64,000 bases of DNA from Arthrobacter sp. SLBN-122 (GCF_006715165.1 NZ_VFMS01000001.1:930001-994000); one strand, 5' to 3'; positions 46,791 to 55,611 are shown, counted from the first letter of the stretch. Program-made: numbers and translations. The notes: generated by a model from the letters alone, not told the origin.

Positions 46791-47471
46791 TTACCCGGCG
46801 CGCCGACCTCCGGTGCGGTCCGCCCGCCCGGTCAGCTGGATGGCCCGCACGGCCCGGTCCAGGTAAATCCGCGCCTCCGGGGAATTGGCCAGCTGCACCA
46901 GCTCCGCCGCCACCACCACCAGCTTGACGTTGCGGTGGCTGCTGGTGCTCACCAGCATCTGGAAGGCGTCGTCAGAGCCGAGCTTCAGCTGGCCCATCAG
47001 GATGCCCCTGGCCTGGTCGATCACAGTGCGGGTTGCGGTGGCGCCCTCCACTGCTTCCCGCGCCGTCTGCTCCGTTTCGCGCTGCAGCGTCCGGCTGAGG
47101 TCCACGGTGACGCCTTCGAACGCCGCCACCGATGCGTCCGGGCCAAGGATCGCCTCGCCGGACGTCAGCACGCGCCGGGTCCTGCCGCGGGCATCAACAA
47201 TCCGGTGGTACATGCAGAAGAACCCGCCGGTGGTCGAAACCTGCGCCAGGATCTCTTCGCACCGCTCCCTGTCATCGGGATGCTTGTGGGCGAAGATCAG
47301 TTCCATGCTGGGGACAACCTCGCCGCGCTGGTAGCCATGCAGGCGGAACATTCCGTCCGACCAATGGAACGTGGGGCCTGCAGCCGCCATCTCCACCCTG
47401 AAGATGCCGGCATCGCTTTCGCTGTCCCCGAGTGCACTCGAATAGGTATAAAGGTCGCTGAGCTCCGTCAC
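46791..47471 (-). CDS. PAS-ANTAR transcription antitermination regulator
   Basis: This is a 226-residue protein. Residues 20-125 form a PAS domain (GPTFHWSDGMFRLHGYQRGE, FAHKHPDDRERCEEILAQV, MYHRIVDARGRTRRV). Residues about 140-205 form an ANTAR RNA-binding domain (TRTVIDQARGILMGQLKLGS, then DDAFQMLVSTSSHRNVKL). It is a separate regulator from the GAF-ANTAR protein at 30439 and would sense a different signal. It lies upstream of nhaA on the same strand (94-bp gap) and diverges from the copper operon. Confidence 0.9.
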   Translation of the reverse strand: MTELSDLYTYSSALGDSESDAGIFRVEMAAAGPTFHWSDGMFRLHGYQRGEVVPSMELIFAHKHPDDRERCEEILAQVSTTGGFFCMYHRIVDARGRTRRVLTSGEAILGPDASVAAFEGVTVDLSRTLQRETEQTAREAVEGATATRTVIDQARGILMGQLKLGSDDAFQMLVSTSSHRNVKLVVVAAELVQLANSPEARIYLDRAVRAIQLTGRADRTGGRRAG

Positions 47472-47605
47472 AGGTTAACCTCCCGCGCAACGGCCAGCCC
47501 CCAGCGGGCGGGCTCTCCTCACTAATCCAAGTATGGTCTTCCCGGGCAACGGAAGGTAGTGCGGTAGGTCCTATGGCAGTCTGGGGCGAAGTACGCTAGC
47601 ACCCC

Positions 47606-47634
47606 TTGACTGGCATACCCCTAGGGGGTATATT
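47606..47634 (+). promoter_or_regulatory. Copper-operon promoter with CsoR-type operator
   Basis: A -35 TTGACT (47606-47611) and a -10 TATATT (47629-47634) are 17 bp apart. The spacer holds ATACCCCTAGGGGGTAT (47615-47631), 7-bp perfect arms around TAG. This is a textbook CsoR operator, and a bound repressor would block the promoter. No CsoR gene with a copper fingerprint is in the window. Confidence 0.88.
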
Positions 47635-47664
47635 GGCGGTGTTGTCAGTGACGTGGTATGTCCC

Positions 47665-47684
47665 GGCCGGTGCCTGCACCGGCC
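47665..47684 (+). other. Leader hairpin of the copper operon
   Basis: GGCCGGTGC-CT-GCACCGGCC is a 9-bp perfect hairpin in the leader RNA, about 25 nt after the promoter and 55 nt before the first start codon. There is no T-tract. It may stabilise the RNA or act as an element for post-initiation control. Confidence 0.5.
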
Positions 47685-47739
47685 TTCACAGCCGTTCAAC
47701 CCCAGCGCCCCTTGATTTCCTCAACGGATTGGAACTGAC

Positions 47740-48096
47740 ATGTTCAACGGAAACCGCCCCCAGCTCCCCCTCGCTTCCTCCGGCTGCAGCTGCTGCACCC
47801 CTGCCGGCGCCGCGGAGCAAGCCGGCACCCAGCCTGCGGGTGCTGCACATCAGCCCTCTTCCGCCGTCGGACGTTCCGACGCCGGCGCCTCCTTCCAGCG
47901 TGACTTCGCGGTGGAGGGCATGACCTGCGGGCACTGCGTCCGGTCAGTGGAAACGGCTGTGTCCGCGGTTGCCGGCGTGACCTCGGCGTCCGTTGACCTG
48001 GTCCCTGGCGGCCGGTCGCGGCTGACCGTGAAGGGTTCGGCATCCGATGCCGACGTCCGCGAGGCTGTGGCCGCCGCAGGCTACGTCCTGGCATAA
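47740..48096 (+). CDS. Heavy-metal-associated (CopZ-like) metallochaperone with Cys-rich leader
   Basis: This is a 118-residue protein. The last 68 residues are an HMA fold: FAVEGMTCGHCVRSVETAVS with the MTCGHC metal site, then TVKGSASDADVREAVAAAGY. The N-terminal 50 residues are disordered and carry a second cluster, GCSCCTP. The HMA fold transfers Cu(I) to the P-type ATPase encoded next. The extra CSCC cluster is not usual for CopZ and may add a copper site. It is the first gene of the copper operon. Confidence 0.9.
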   Translation: MFNGNRPQLPLASSGCSCCTPAGAAEQAGTQPAGAAHQPSSAVGRSDAGASFQRDFAVEGMTCGHCVRSVETAVSAVAGVTSASVDLVPGGRSRLTVKGSASDADVREAVAAAGYVLA

Positions 48097-48176
48097 GGCA
48101 GCCGCGCCCCGGCGCGGCTCCACAATTTCCGCCGGCCCGGGTATCACCGGGCAGCGATTGCCTCCAAGGAGGAACA

Positions 48177-50336
48177 ATGCAAGACCATCACGACATGCAT
48201 TACCAGGGCGGCCCGCACGACCATGACCAGCCACCCAGCGGGACCCTGACCGAGCCCCCTGCGCACGGGGCGGCACAAGCACCTGGCGCCGGACACATGG
48301 AGCACGCCGGACACGGCCAGCACGACGACGACCATACGGTCCACACCCACGGCCAGCACGCAGGACACAGCACGGCCATGTTCAAGAACCGGTTCTGGCT
48401 GACGCTGGTCCTCGCCATCCCAGTGGTCTACTTCAGCCCCATGATGGCCGATCTCCTGGGTTACATGCCGCCGGAATTCCCCGGCTCCGCCTGGATTCCG
48501 CCGGTCCTGGGCACCGTGATCTTCTTCTACGGCGGCCAGCCTTTCCTCAAGGGCGGCCTGCAGGAGCTGAAGGACCGCACCCCGGGCATGATGCTGCTGA
48601 TCGGCATGGCCATTTCGGTGGCATTCGCCGCATCCTGGGTCACCAGCCTGGGAATCGGCGGCTTCGACCTGGATTTCTGGTGGGAGCTGGCGCTGCTGGT
48701 GGCCATCATGCTGCTGGGCCACTGGATCGAAATGCGCGCCCTCGGTTCGGCGCAGGGTGCGCTTGACGCCCTCGCCGCGCTGCTGCCGGACGAAGCCGAA
48801 CTCATTACGGACAGCGGCACCGAAACGGTGCCCGTGTCCCACCTCAACCCCGGCGACCTGGTCCTGGTCCGTCCCGGCGCCCGCATGCCGGCGGACGGAA
48901 CCGTGGTGGACGGCCAGGCCGAGTTCGACGAGTCCATGATTACCGGGGAATCCAAGACCGTGGCACGCGGGACAGGCGATCCCGTCGTGGCCGGAACGGT
49001 GGCCACGGACAGCAGTGTCCGGGTACGCGTCACGGCCGTGGGCGACCAGACCGCCCTGGCCGGAATCCAGCGGCTGGTGGAAGAGGCGCAGGCGTCGTCC
49101 TCACGCGCCCAGGCCCTGGCGGACCGCGCCGCCGCTTTCCTGTTCTACTTTGCCGCCGGCGCCGGTGTCCTGACCTTCATCGCCTGGACGCTGCTGGGAA
49201 GTGTTCCCGATGCCGTTACCCGCACGGTGACCGTACTGGTCATCGCCTGCCCGCACGCCCTGGGGCTGGCCATCCCCCTGGTCATCGCCATTTCCACGGA
49301 GCAGGCGGCCCGGGCCGGGGTGCTGATCAAGAACCGGATGGCGCTGGAGCGGATGCGCACCATCGATGTGGTCCTGTTCGACAAGACCGGCACCCTGACC
49401 ACCGGCGAGCCGGAGCTGAAGGACGTTGCCGTGGCTGAGGGCGCCGAGCCTGACGCCGTGCTGGCCCTTGCCGCCGCCGTCGAGTCGGACAGCGAACACC
49501 CCGTGGCGCGGGCCATCGTCCGCGCCGCGAAGGCCCGGAACCTGACCCTGCCCTCAGCCACCGGCTTCACCTCCCTGACGGGCCGCGGCGTCCGCGCCAG
49601 CGTGGACGGCCGTACGGTGCACGTGGGCGGACCCGCGCTCCTGCGCGAGCTCGGCGTCGTCGAACCCGGCACGCTGGCCGCGAGCACCCGGGCCTGGATG
49701 GACCGCGGAGCCGCCGTGCTCCACGTTGTGGACGACGGCAAGGTCCTGGGGGCCGTGAGCATGGAGGACGCGGTGCGGCCTGAGTCGCGGCAGGCGGTGT
49801 CAGCGCTGCAGCGGCGCGGCGTCAAGGTGGCCATGGTCACCGGCGACGCCCACCAGGTGGCGCAGGCCGTGGCCGCGGACCTGGACATCGACGAGGTGTT
49901 CGCCGAGGTCCTCCCCGCGGACAAGGACAAGAAAGTGGCCGAGCTGCAGGCCCGCGGCCTGAAGGTGGCCATGGTGGGCGACGGCGTCAACGATTCTCCC
50001 GCGCTGGCCCGCGCCGAGGTGGGCATCGCGATTGGCGCCGGAACCGACGTAGCGGTGGAATCCGCCGGCGTGGTGCTGGCCGGGAACGATCCGCGGGCGG
50101 TGCTGTCCATGGTGGACCTGTCGCGGGCCAGCTACCGGAAGATGTGGCAGAACCTGGTGTGGGCCACCGGCTACAACATCCTGTCCGTGCCGCTGGCCGC
50201 AGGCGTCCTGGCCTTCGCCGGGGTGGTGCTGTCGCCCGCGGCCGGAGCGGTACTGATGTCCGTATCCACTATCGTGGTGGCCCTGAACGCCCAGCTGCTG
50301 CGGCGCCTGAAACTGAACCCCTCCGAGGTACGTTGA
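48177..50336 (+). CDS. copB: Copper-exporting P1B-type ATPase, CPH type (CopB-like)
   Basis: This is a 719-residue P-type ATPase. Residues 1-65 are His/Asp-rich (GHMEHAGHGQHDDDHTVHTH), a metal-binding tail in place of an HMA domain. The ion site in helix 6 is IACPHALGLAIP (Cys358-Pro-His), the CPH signature of P1B-3 ATPases such as CopB. VLFDKTGTLTTGE holds the phosphorylated Asp402, and MVGDGVNDSPALARAEVGIA is the hinge. It exports copper (or silver). AAGGAGG precedes the ATG. The DUF6153-like gene follows 32 bp later. Confidence 0.94.
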   Translation: MQDHHDMHYQGGPHDHDQPPSGTLTEPPAHGAAQAPGAGHMEHAGHGQHDDDHTVHTHGQHAGHSTAMFKNRFWLTLVLAIPVVYFSPMMADLLGYMPPEFPGSAWIPPVLGTVIFFYGGQPFLKGGLQELKDRTPGMMLLIGMAISVAFAASWVTSLGIGGFDLDFWWELALLVAIMLLGHWIEMRALGSAQGALDALAALLPDEAELITDSGTETVPVSHLNPGDLVLVRPGARMPADGTVVDGQAEFDESMITGESKTVARGTGDPVVAGTVATDSSVRVRVTAVGDQTALAGIQRLVEEAQASSSRAQALADRAAAFLFYFAAGAGVLTFIAWTLLGSVPDAVTRTVTVLVIACPHALGLAIPLVIAISTEQAARAGVLIKNRMALERMRTIDVVLFDKTGTLTTGEPELKDVAVAEGAEPDAVLALAAAVESDSEHPVARAIVRAAKARNLTLPSATGFTSLTGRGVRASVDGRTVHVGGPALLRELGVVEPGTLAASTRAWMDRGAAVLHVVDDGKVLGAVSMEDAVRPESRQAVSALQRRGVKVAMVTGDAHQVAQAVAADLDIDEVFAEVLPADKDKKVAELQARGLKVAMVGDGVNDSPALARAEVGIAIGAGTDVAVESAGVVLAGNDPRAVLSMVDLSRASYRKMWQNLVWATGYNILSVPLAAGVLAFAGVVLSPAAGAVLMSVSTIVVALNAQLLRRLKLNPSEVR

Positions 50337-50368
50337 AGACTGCAGACCGACTGGAAGGAGGCGACGTC

Positions 50369-50818
50369 ATGACCACCCGCACCATGGCGTCCCTCCTGCG
50401 CCGGGCGTGGCTGCTGGCGGCCACCCTGGCCGTCATCACCGGACTGTTGGGCATGCATGTGCTCACCGCCGGCCACGCCTCGCACGGCGCTGCCTCCCAC
50501 GCGGCACCGGCCGGAACCACCGCCGTCGTCCATTCCACTGTTGGCGCCCATCCCTCCCATGCCGGCCACCCTGCCACCGCCGCTTCCACCGACGCGCCCG
50601 CCCTTGTACCGGCCACCTGCGGCGACTCCTGCCCGGGGGCCAGGGAGTCCGCGGCGCCCTGCGTCCCAACGGCCCCGGGCAGCCCCGTGACCGTTGTGCC
50701 GCCGCAGGCAACCCTTGCCGTCCTGCCGCTGCTGCCCGCGGCCGGCAACCCGGGCCCTGCCTACGCTTACCTGCCGCCCAGCCTTACACCCTGCGACCTG
50801 TCCATCAGCCGGACGTAA
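50369..50818 (+). CDS. Small exported His-rich protein ending LSISRT (DUF6153-like)
   Basis: This 149-residue protein has an N-terminal signal/anchor helix (RRAWLLAATLAVITGLLGMH). A His/Ala-rich part follows (HVLTAGHASHGAASHAAPAG), then a CGDSCPGARESAAPC cluster and a Pro-rich hydrophobic part. The C-terminus is TPCDLSISRT. A protein of the same plan is at 6496-6867 and shares the LSISRT end and 19 nucleotides across the stop codon. GGAAGGAGG lies 7 bp before ATG 50369. It sits in the copper operon between the ATPase and a DUF305 gene. Function is not established; periplasmic copper binding is an inference. Confidence 0.8.
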   Translation: MTTRTMASLLRRAWLLAATLAVITGLLGMHVLTAGHASHGAASHAAPAGTTAVVHSTVGAHPSHAGHPATAASTDAPALVPATCGDSCPGARESAAPCVPTAPGSPVTVVPPQATLAVLPLLPAAGNPGPAYAYLPPSLTPCDLSISRT

Positions 50819-50872
50819 ACCGGACTGCGCCAAACAACCCGGCCCAGTTCCATTACCTCCTGAAGGACAACC

Positions 50873-51523
50873 ATGAACACCACTATCAAGACCCTGTCCA
50901 TTGCCGCTGCCCTGGCCGTCTCCCTGGGCCTCGCCGGATGCGCCGCAGATTCCGGCTCCGGCAACAGCATGCCCATGGACCACGGCAGCTCCAACCCAAT
51001 GGGCAGCTCCAACCCAATGGCCAGCACCATGCCAAGCGCCGGGATGATGCCCAGTGCCAGTGCCGACCATAACCAGGCGGACATCATGTTTGCGCAGATG
51101 ATGATCCCGCACCACGCCCAGGCGGTGGAGATGAGCGGCATCATCCTGGCCAAACCCGGCATGCCCTCAGAGGTGACCGAACTGGCCACCAGGATCAAGG
51201 CGGCCCAGGCACAGGAGATCGAGCAGATGACCGGCTGGCTCAAGGGCTGGAACGTGCCCACCATGATGAGTGACCACTCCGGACACGGCATGACCGGCAT
51301 GGTGGACGACGCCGGCATCGACAAGCTGAAGTCCGCCACCGGCACCGAGGCCGCCCGGCTGTTCCTCGAGCAGATGATCGGCCACCATGAGGGCGCCGTC
51401 GACATGGCACAGCAGGAAATCAGCGCCGGCAAATTCCCCGACGCCGTGAAGCTGGGCCACGACATCGTGGACGCGCAGCAGGCGGAAATCACGCAGATGA
51501 AGCAGCTGCTGACCACGCTCTAA
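50873..51523 (+). CDS. DUF305 lipoprotein
   Basis: This 216-residue lipoprotein (LAVSLGLAGCAADSGS, lipobox Cys near residue 23) has a Met/Ser-rich linker with repeated GSSNPM units. A complete DUF305 domain follows with both HH motifs: MMIPHHAQAVEMSG and QMIGHHEGAVDMAQQEI. Met-rich and His-rich segments are common in extracytoplasmic copper-binding proteins, and DUF305 is often found with copper ATPases. It is the last gene of the copper operon; a 13-bp hairpin follows. Confidence 0.92.
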   Translation: MNTTIKTLSIAAALAVSLGLAGCAADSGSGNSMPMDHGSSNPMGSSNPMASTMPSAGMMPSASADHNQADIMFAQMMIPHHAQAVEMSGIILAKPGMPSEVTELATRIKAAQAQEIEQMTGWLKGWNVPTMMSDHSGHGMTGMVDDAGIDKLKSATGTEAARLFLEQMIGHHEGAVDMAQQEISAGKFPDAVKLGHDIVDAQQAEITQMKQLLTTL

Positions 51524-51552
51524 CCGGCACGCCCGCCGGCCGGAGCATCCAC

Positions 51553-51598
51553 ACGGCGCGGCGGCAGCACCCAACTCTGGAAGCCGCCGCCGCGCCGT
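51553..51598 (+). terminator. Hairpin at end of the copper operon
   Basis: ACGGCGCGGCGGC (51553-51565) pairs perfectly with 51586-51598 across a 20-nt loop. There is no clear T-tract. It is likely a transcript end or a 3'-stabilising hairpin. Confidence 0.6.
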
Positions 51599-51617
51599 CG
51601 CGTGTTAAGTTGAAAGG

Positions 51618-51639
51618 CACGGGTCCGAACGGATCCGTG
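51618..51639 (+). promoter_or_regulatory. Palindrome upstream of the low-Mr phosphatase gene
   Basis: CACGGGTCCG and CGGATCCGTG are 10-bp arms with one mismatch around an AA centre. The site lies 25 bp before the TTG start. It could be an operator or a leader hairpin; no regulator gene is next to it. Confidence 0.5.
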
Positions 51640-51664
51640 ACCAGCTGGGAAAAGAGAAATCTCC

Positions 51665-52360
51665 TTGGACACTTCCGCACCAGTACGAATCCTCACCGTC
51701 TGCACCGGCAACATCTGCCGCTCCCCCGTGGCCGAACGGCTGCTGCAGGCAGGACTCGACCAGGCGGTGCCGGGCGGTTTCCACGTGTCCAGTGCGGGCA
51801 CCCGGGCACTGGTGGGCGAACCAATGCAGCCCATTTCCGCGGACATCGTGCGGACCTTCGGCGGCGACCCCGAAGGGTTCGCCGCCCGGCAGCTCACGTC
51901 CAGGATCCTGCGCGGGGTGGATCTGGTGCTCACCATGACATCCGGGCACCGCGGCGAGGTCCTGCAGCTGGACGCCTCCCTGCTCAAGCGGACGTTCACC
52001 ATCCGGGAATTTGCCCGGATGCTGGATGTCCTGGCCCAGCGGACCGCCGCTGCCGACGGCGGCCAGCCCGCCGCCGTCGTACCTTCCCCGGCCGCCCTGC
52101 CCGCCAGCAACGGGTCCGACGACGACACCCGGCTGGCTGCCAACGCCGCCCTGTGGCGCGCCCTGCCGGCCCGGGCCGCAGGGGTGCGGCACCTTTCGCT
52201 CCCCGCCGACTCCGCGGACAACGACATCGTGGACCCTTACCGCCGCGCTCCCGAGGTGTACCGCGAGATGGAGGACCAGCTGGCCCCCGCGATCGTGTCC
52301 ATCCTGCGCCACGCCCGCCTCAACGCCCCGGTTCCCGGAACCGTGCCACAGTCCCGGTAG
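51665..52360 (+). CDS. Low-molecular-weight protein-tyrosine-phosphatase-like protein
   Basis: This 231-residue protein has the P-loop VCTGNICRSPVAERLL near residues 11-26 (Cys12, Arg18) and the general acid Asp in DIVDPYRRAPEVYREM. It is longer than typical LMW phosphatases because of an Ala/Pro-rich insert near 120-155. Such proteins dephosphorylate tyrosine kinases that control polysaccharide export. The TTG start at 51665 has AAAAGAG upstream. It is followed 132 bp later by an LCP gene, which also handles wall polymers. Confidence 0.88.
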   Translation: MDTSAPVRILTVCTGNICRSPVAERLLQAGLDQAVPGGFHVSSAGTRALVGEPMQPISADIVRTFGGDPEGFAARQLTSRILRGVDLVLTMTSGHRGEVLQLDASLLKRTFTIREFARMLDVLAQRTAAADGGQPAAVVPSPAALPASNGSDDDTRLAANAALWRALPARAAGVRHLSLPADSADNDIVDPYRRAPEVYREMEDQLAPAIVSILRHARLNAPVPGTVPQSR

Positions 52361-52492
52361 CGGAACGGCGTTACCGCAGCCCGGCGTAGCCTCCGGGACG
52401 CCTTCCCAGGTGACAGTTTGGATAACCCTGTAGCCAACCAGGGCCTGCCCGACGCACACTGATCCCACCAAACACAATGAGGTGGAGGCGTC

Positions 52493-53617
52493 ATGAGCAT
52501 CCCAGGCGGTTCTGATCCATCCGGGCCCGGCAGCTCCGGGAACCCCGGTTCTCACCGACCCGCTTGGCTTGCGGCGTTGGGCCGCCGCCGCTGGATCGCC
52601 GCGCTGGTGGTGCTGGCACTCGTGGTGGCCGCCGGAGTGGCGGTCTTCAGCCTGAGCCGCGGAAGCAAGGAGGCGCAGCCCGCAGCCACCCAAACCCAGT
52701 CGCCCAGCGAAACCCCCACGCCCACGCCGACTCCCTCTGAAACACCCCCGCCGGCTCCCGCTCCCCCACCGCCGCCTGCCCCGATCCCTGATCTGCCTGC
52801 CGCTCCAATGAACATCCTGGTCATCGGCAGCGACATCCGGGACACTCCGGCACGCGACGCCGCCGCCCATACGGCCGCCACCGGCGAACCCCAGGACCAG
52901 CGCGCGGACACCCTGATGGTGGTCCACGTCCCGGCCGACCGCCGGAACCTTTACCTCATCTCCATCAACCGCGACACCTGGGTGGACATCCCCGGTTTCG
53001 GCGGCGCCAAGATCAACTCTGCCCTGCAGAACGGCGGGATCGACCTGCAGACCGCCACGGTGCAGCAGTTGCTGGGAATCACCATCGACCACACCCTGAT
53101 GCTCGACTTCGGCGGGTTCAAGATCCTGGTGGATGGCCTGGGCGGCATCGACGTCAACGTGCCGATACCCTTCCAGGCCAGCATCGAGACCCAGCACGTC
53201 TTCCCCCAGGGCATGAACCACCTGGACGGACAAGCCGCCCTGGAATTTTCCCGCGAGCGCTATGCGTTCTCCGACGGCGACTTCCAGCGGGTCCGCGACC
53301 AGCAGATCATGCTCCGCGCCATCCTTGCCCGCCTCACAGCCGGCGGCGCCCTGAACGACGTCAACGCGGTGCGGTCGCTGGTCGACTTCGCCTCCTGCTG
53401 CCTCACGGTGGACAGGGGATTTGATCCCGTCCAGGCAGCGATCCTGGCCTACAGCCTGCGCAACCTGGATGTGAACGCGATTGGCGGCATGACGCTTCCG
53501 ACGGCGGGCTCCGGCTTCATCGCCGGGCAGTCCGTGCTGTTTCCCGATTACGGCGGCATTGCGGCTGTGGGCGCGGCACTCCGGGAAGGCCGGATCGGCG
53601 ATTTCGCGGCGCCGTAA
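52493..53617 (+). CDS. LytR-CpsA-Psr (LCP) family cell-wall glycopolymer ligase
   Basis: This is a 374-residue protein with a single N-terminal membrane helix (about 36-57), then a Pro/Thr-rich linker, then the LCP domain. DTLMVVHVPADRRNLYLISI, NRDTWVDIPGFGGAKINSAL and LDGQAALEFSRERYAFSDGD hold the conserved Asp and Arg residues that bind polyprenyl pyrophosphate. LCP enzymes attach teichoic acid or arabinogalactan-type polymers to peptidoglycan. GGTGGAGG precedes ATG 52493. Together with the phosphatase gene it suggests an envelope-related locus. Confidence 0.92.
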   Translation: MSIPGGSDPSGPGSSGNPGSHRPAWLAALGRRRWIAALVVLALVVAAGVAVFSLSRGSKEAQPAATQTQSPSETPTPTPTPSETPPPAPAPPPPPAPIPDLPAAPMNILVIGSDIRDTPARDAAAHTAATGEPQDQRADTLMVVHVPADRRNLYLISINRDTWVDIPGFGGAKINSALQNGGIDLQTATVQQLLGITIDHTLMLDFGGFKILVDGLGGIDVNVPIPFQASIETQHVFPQGMNHLDGQAALEFSRERYAFSDGDFQRVRDQQIMLRAILARLTAGGALNDVNAVRSLVDFASCCLTVDRGFDPVQAAILAYSLRNLDVNAIGGMTLPTAGSGFIAGQSVLFPDYGGIAAVGAALREGRIGDFAAP

Positions 53618-53861
53618 ACGCGGCGACCATGCCGGGGCCGGTTTCAATGGCGACGCGCAAATGCGCTTTCGCCGCGCACATTCCTTTGCGCGGCCCGTAT
53701 TTCGAGAGCGGCAGGGAAGGTGCGCGTCACAGACAAATGTGCGCGTCGAAGGGGCCCACGCACCTCTGCGCCGCCGCTGTTGTCCGTTATTTACCGCTGA
53801 CCTTGGGTACGCCGCTGGTAGTGTTCCTGCATTCGGCAGAGCGAGCGGACGGGGTGATTTT
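53618..53861. other. Intergenic region (244 bp), no gene seen
   Basis: The sequence has several short GC-rich repeats: GCGCAAATGCGC, a 5-bp inverted repeat around AA, and two copies of GTGCGCGTC at 53720 and 53739. Its composition is unlike the coding flanks. No ORF with a ribosome site is present. It may hold the promoter of the histidine phosphatase gene or a small RNA; I saw no terminator. Confidence 0.35.
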
Positions 53862-54653
53862 TTGACCGGCGATTCTTCGAACGACGACGGGCTGACGGAG
53901 GCCGTCCAGGCGGCGGGGGCGGTGGAGCTGCTGCTGATCCGGCATGGTGAGAGCGAAGGCAACGTTGCGGCCACCGAGGCGCGGGAGGCCGGCGTGGAGG
54001 TCATCGAGGTTCCCGCCCGCGACGCGGACGTGGACCTGTCCGGAACAGGCAGGGACCAGGCCCAGGCGCTGGGTACTGCATTGGGCCGAACCGCCAGGCA
54101 GTTCCGTCCGGATGCGGTGGTCTCCTCCCCCTACGCGCGGGCCCGCCAGACGGCCGAGATTGCTGTTGAAACAGCTGGCTGGCCGCTGCAGGTACGGACG
54201 GATGAGCGGCTGCGGGACCGCGAACTTGGCATCCTGGACCGGCTCACGCGGCTGGGTGTGGAGAACCGCTACCCCGAGGAATCCGAGCGCCGGAACTGGC
54301 TGGGCAAGTTGTACTACCGGCCGCCGGGCGGCGAATCCTGGGCGGACGTGGCGCTGCGGCTGCGGTCGGTCCTGGCCGAGTTGAACAACCTGGACACGGG
54401 CCACCGGGTGATGCTGGTGTGCCACGATGCCGTGATCATGCTGTTCCGTTATGTGCTGGAGGGACTCAGCGAGCAGGAACTGCTGGACCTCGCAGCCACT
54501 GAGGCCATCCTCAATGCCTCAATAACCCGGTACGTCCGCCCCTCCGGCGTAGGGCCCTGGACCTTGGAGAGCTTCAACGTGGCGAACCACCTGGCGGAGC
54601 AGGGCGTCGCGGTCACCGAGCACGCGGGAGACACCAGTGTCCGGCCGCGGTGA
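53862..54653 (+). CDS. Histidine phosphatase superfamily protein
   Basis: This 263-residue protein has the phosphohistidine loop LLLIRHGESEGNVAATEA near residues 20-37 and the second catalytic His in VMLVCHDAVIMLFRYVLE. The intermediate PYARARQTAEIA (Arg) and ELGILDRL (Glu) fit the phosphoglycerate mutase-like fold. The TTG start at 53862 is the best of the weak options, with GGGGTG upstream. The frame extends upstream into the LCP gene, but that part does not look coding. It overlaps the next gene by 17 bp. Confidence 0.85.
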   Translation: MTGDSSNDDGLTEAVQAAGAVELLLIRHGESEGNVAATEAREAGVEVIEVPARDADVDLSGTGRDQAQALGTALGRTARQFRPDAVVSSPYARARQTAEIAVETAGWPLQVRTDERLRDRELGILDRLTRLGVENRYPEESERRNWLGKLYYRPPGGESWADVALRLRSVLAELNNLDTGHRVMLVCHDAVIMLFRYVLEGLSEQELLDLAATEAILNASITRYVRPSGVGPWTLESFNVANHLAEQGVAVTEHAGDTSVRPR

Positions 54654-55569
54654 GCCGTCCAGCGCCGCACTGGTGACGCCGTCACTCCTGCGCGGCTGGC
54701 CGCTGCCGGCGCCGGGCGAAGACAAATATTCGCGCGGCTCCGTGCTGGTGGTCGGCGGAGCCCGGGCCACGCCGGGGGCGGCCCTCCTGGCGGGTACTTC
54801 CGCCCTGCGTGCCGGGGCGGGAAAACTCACGCTCGCTGTTGCTGAGTCGGTGGCCGCGCAGCTGGGGGTGGCCCTGCCTGAATGCGGTTCCATCGGGCTC
54901 CCGGAAACTGCCGGCGGCTCGGTCAAGGCGGAGCTGGACCGTATCTCCCCGTACCTGGACCGGACGGACACCCTCCTGGTGGGACCCGGCCTCGATGACC
55001 CCGACCTTGCCGGCGAACTGTTGCAGGCATTGCTGGCGCGCGAGTCGGGCGGTGCTGATGCGAAAGGTGACGCTGACGGTAAAGGAGGCGCCGCCGTCGT
55101 ACTCGATGCCTATGCGCTGGGCGCGCTGGTGCCGCTGGAGGACCAACTGGACCCCTGGCGCGGCCGGCTCATCCTCACCCCGAACCCCAAGGAAGCGGGG
55201 ATCCTGCTGGGGCGGGACGTGGAGCACCTTGAGAAAGACCTTGCCGAAATCTCCGCCAGGTTCGGCGCCGTGGTCAGCTGCCAGGGACTGATAACCCAGC
55301 CGCCCGGGTTGAATCCGGGTGAGCCGGAACTGTGGAAAATCACCACGGGGTACGGCGGGCTGGGCACCTCCGGCAGCGGGGACGTGCTGGCTGGAGCCAT
55401 CGCCGGGCTCCGGGCCCGGGGCACCAGCAGCGCCCAGGCCGCCTGCTGGGGTACCCACCTGCATGCAGCGGCGGCGGACCGGCTGGCCAGCCGGCTGGGG
55501 CCGCTGGGATTCCTGGCCCGCGAACTTGCCGACGAACTGCCGGCCCTGATGCTGGAACTCGGCACCTGA
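54637..55569 (+). CDS. nnrD: ADP-dependent NAD(P)H-hydrate dehydratase
   Basis: This is a 310-residue ribokinase-like repair enzyme: DKYSRGSVLVVGGARATPGA, LVGPGLDDPDL, a substrate loop at LILTPNPKEAGILLG, and the catalytic anion-hole GTSGSGDVLAGAIAGLRARG. NnrD converts damaged NAD(P)H hydrates back to NAD(P)H using ADP. The epimerase (NnrE) is not fused here and not adjacent. GTG 54637 lies inside the end of the phosphatase gene, so the two are coupled. A hairpin follows the stop. Confidence 0.92.
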   Translation: MSGRGEPSSAALVTPSLLRGWPLPAPGEDKYSRGSVLVVGGARATPGAALLAGTSALRAGAGKLTLAVAESVAAQLGVALPECGSIGLPETAGGSVKAELDRISPYLDRTDTLLVGPGLDDPDLAGELLQALLARESGGADAKGDADGKGGAAVVLDAYALGALVPLEDQLDPWRGRLILTPNPKEAGILLGRDVEHLEKDLAEISARFGAVVSCQGLITQPPGLNPGEPELWKITTGYGGLGTSGSGDVLAGAIAGLRARGTSSAQAACWGTHLHAAAADRLASRLGPLGFLARELADELPALMLELGT

Positions 55570-55583
55570 CCGCAGACATGTGG

Positions 55584-55611
55584 ATGGCCCCCGGCTGAAA
55601 CCGGGGGCCAT
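55584..55611 (+). terminator. Hairpin after nnrD
   Basis: ATGGCCCCCGG (55584-55594) pairs perfectly with 55601-55611 across a CTGAAA loop. The T-tract is missing (CGTGTC follows). Probable terminator or 3'-end hairpin. Confidence 0.65.

Noticed and set aside
53720..53747. Two GTGCGCGTC repeats as a regulatory pair
   Set aside because: Short GC-rich direct repeats are expected by chance in this composition; no partner evidence.
53559..53861. Upstream extension of the histidine phosphatase frame
   Set aside because: It overlaps the LCP gene end and the sequence does not look coding; the phosphatase fold begins after 53862.
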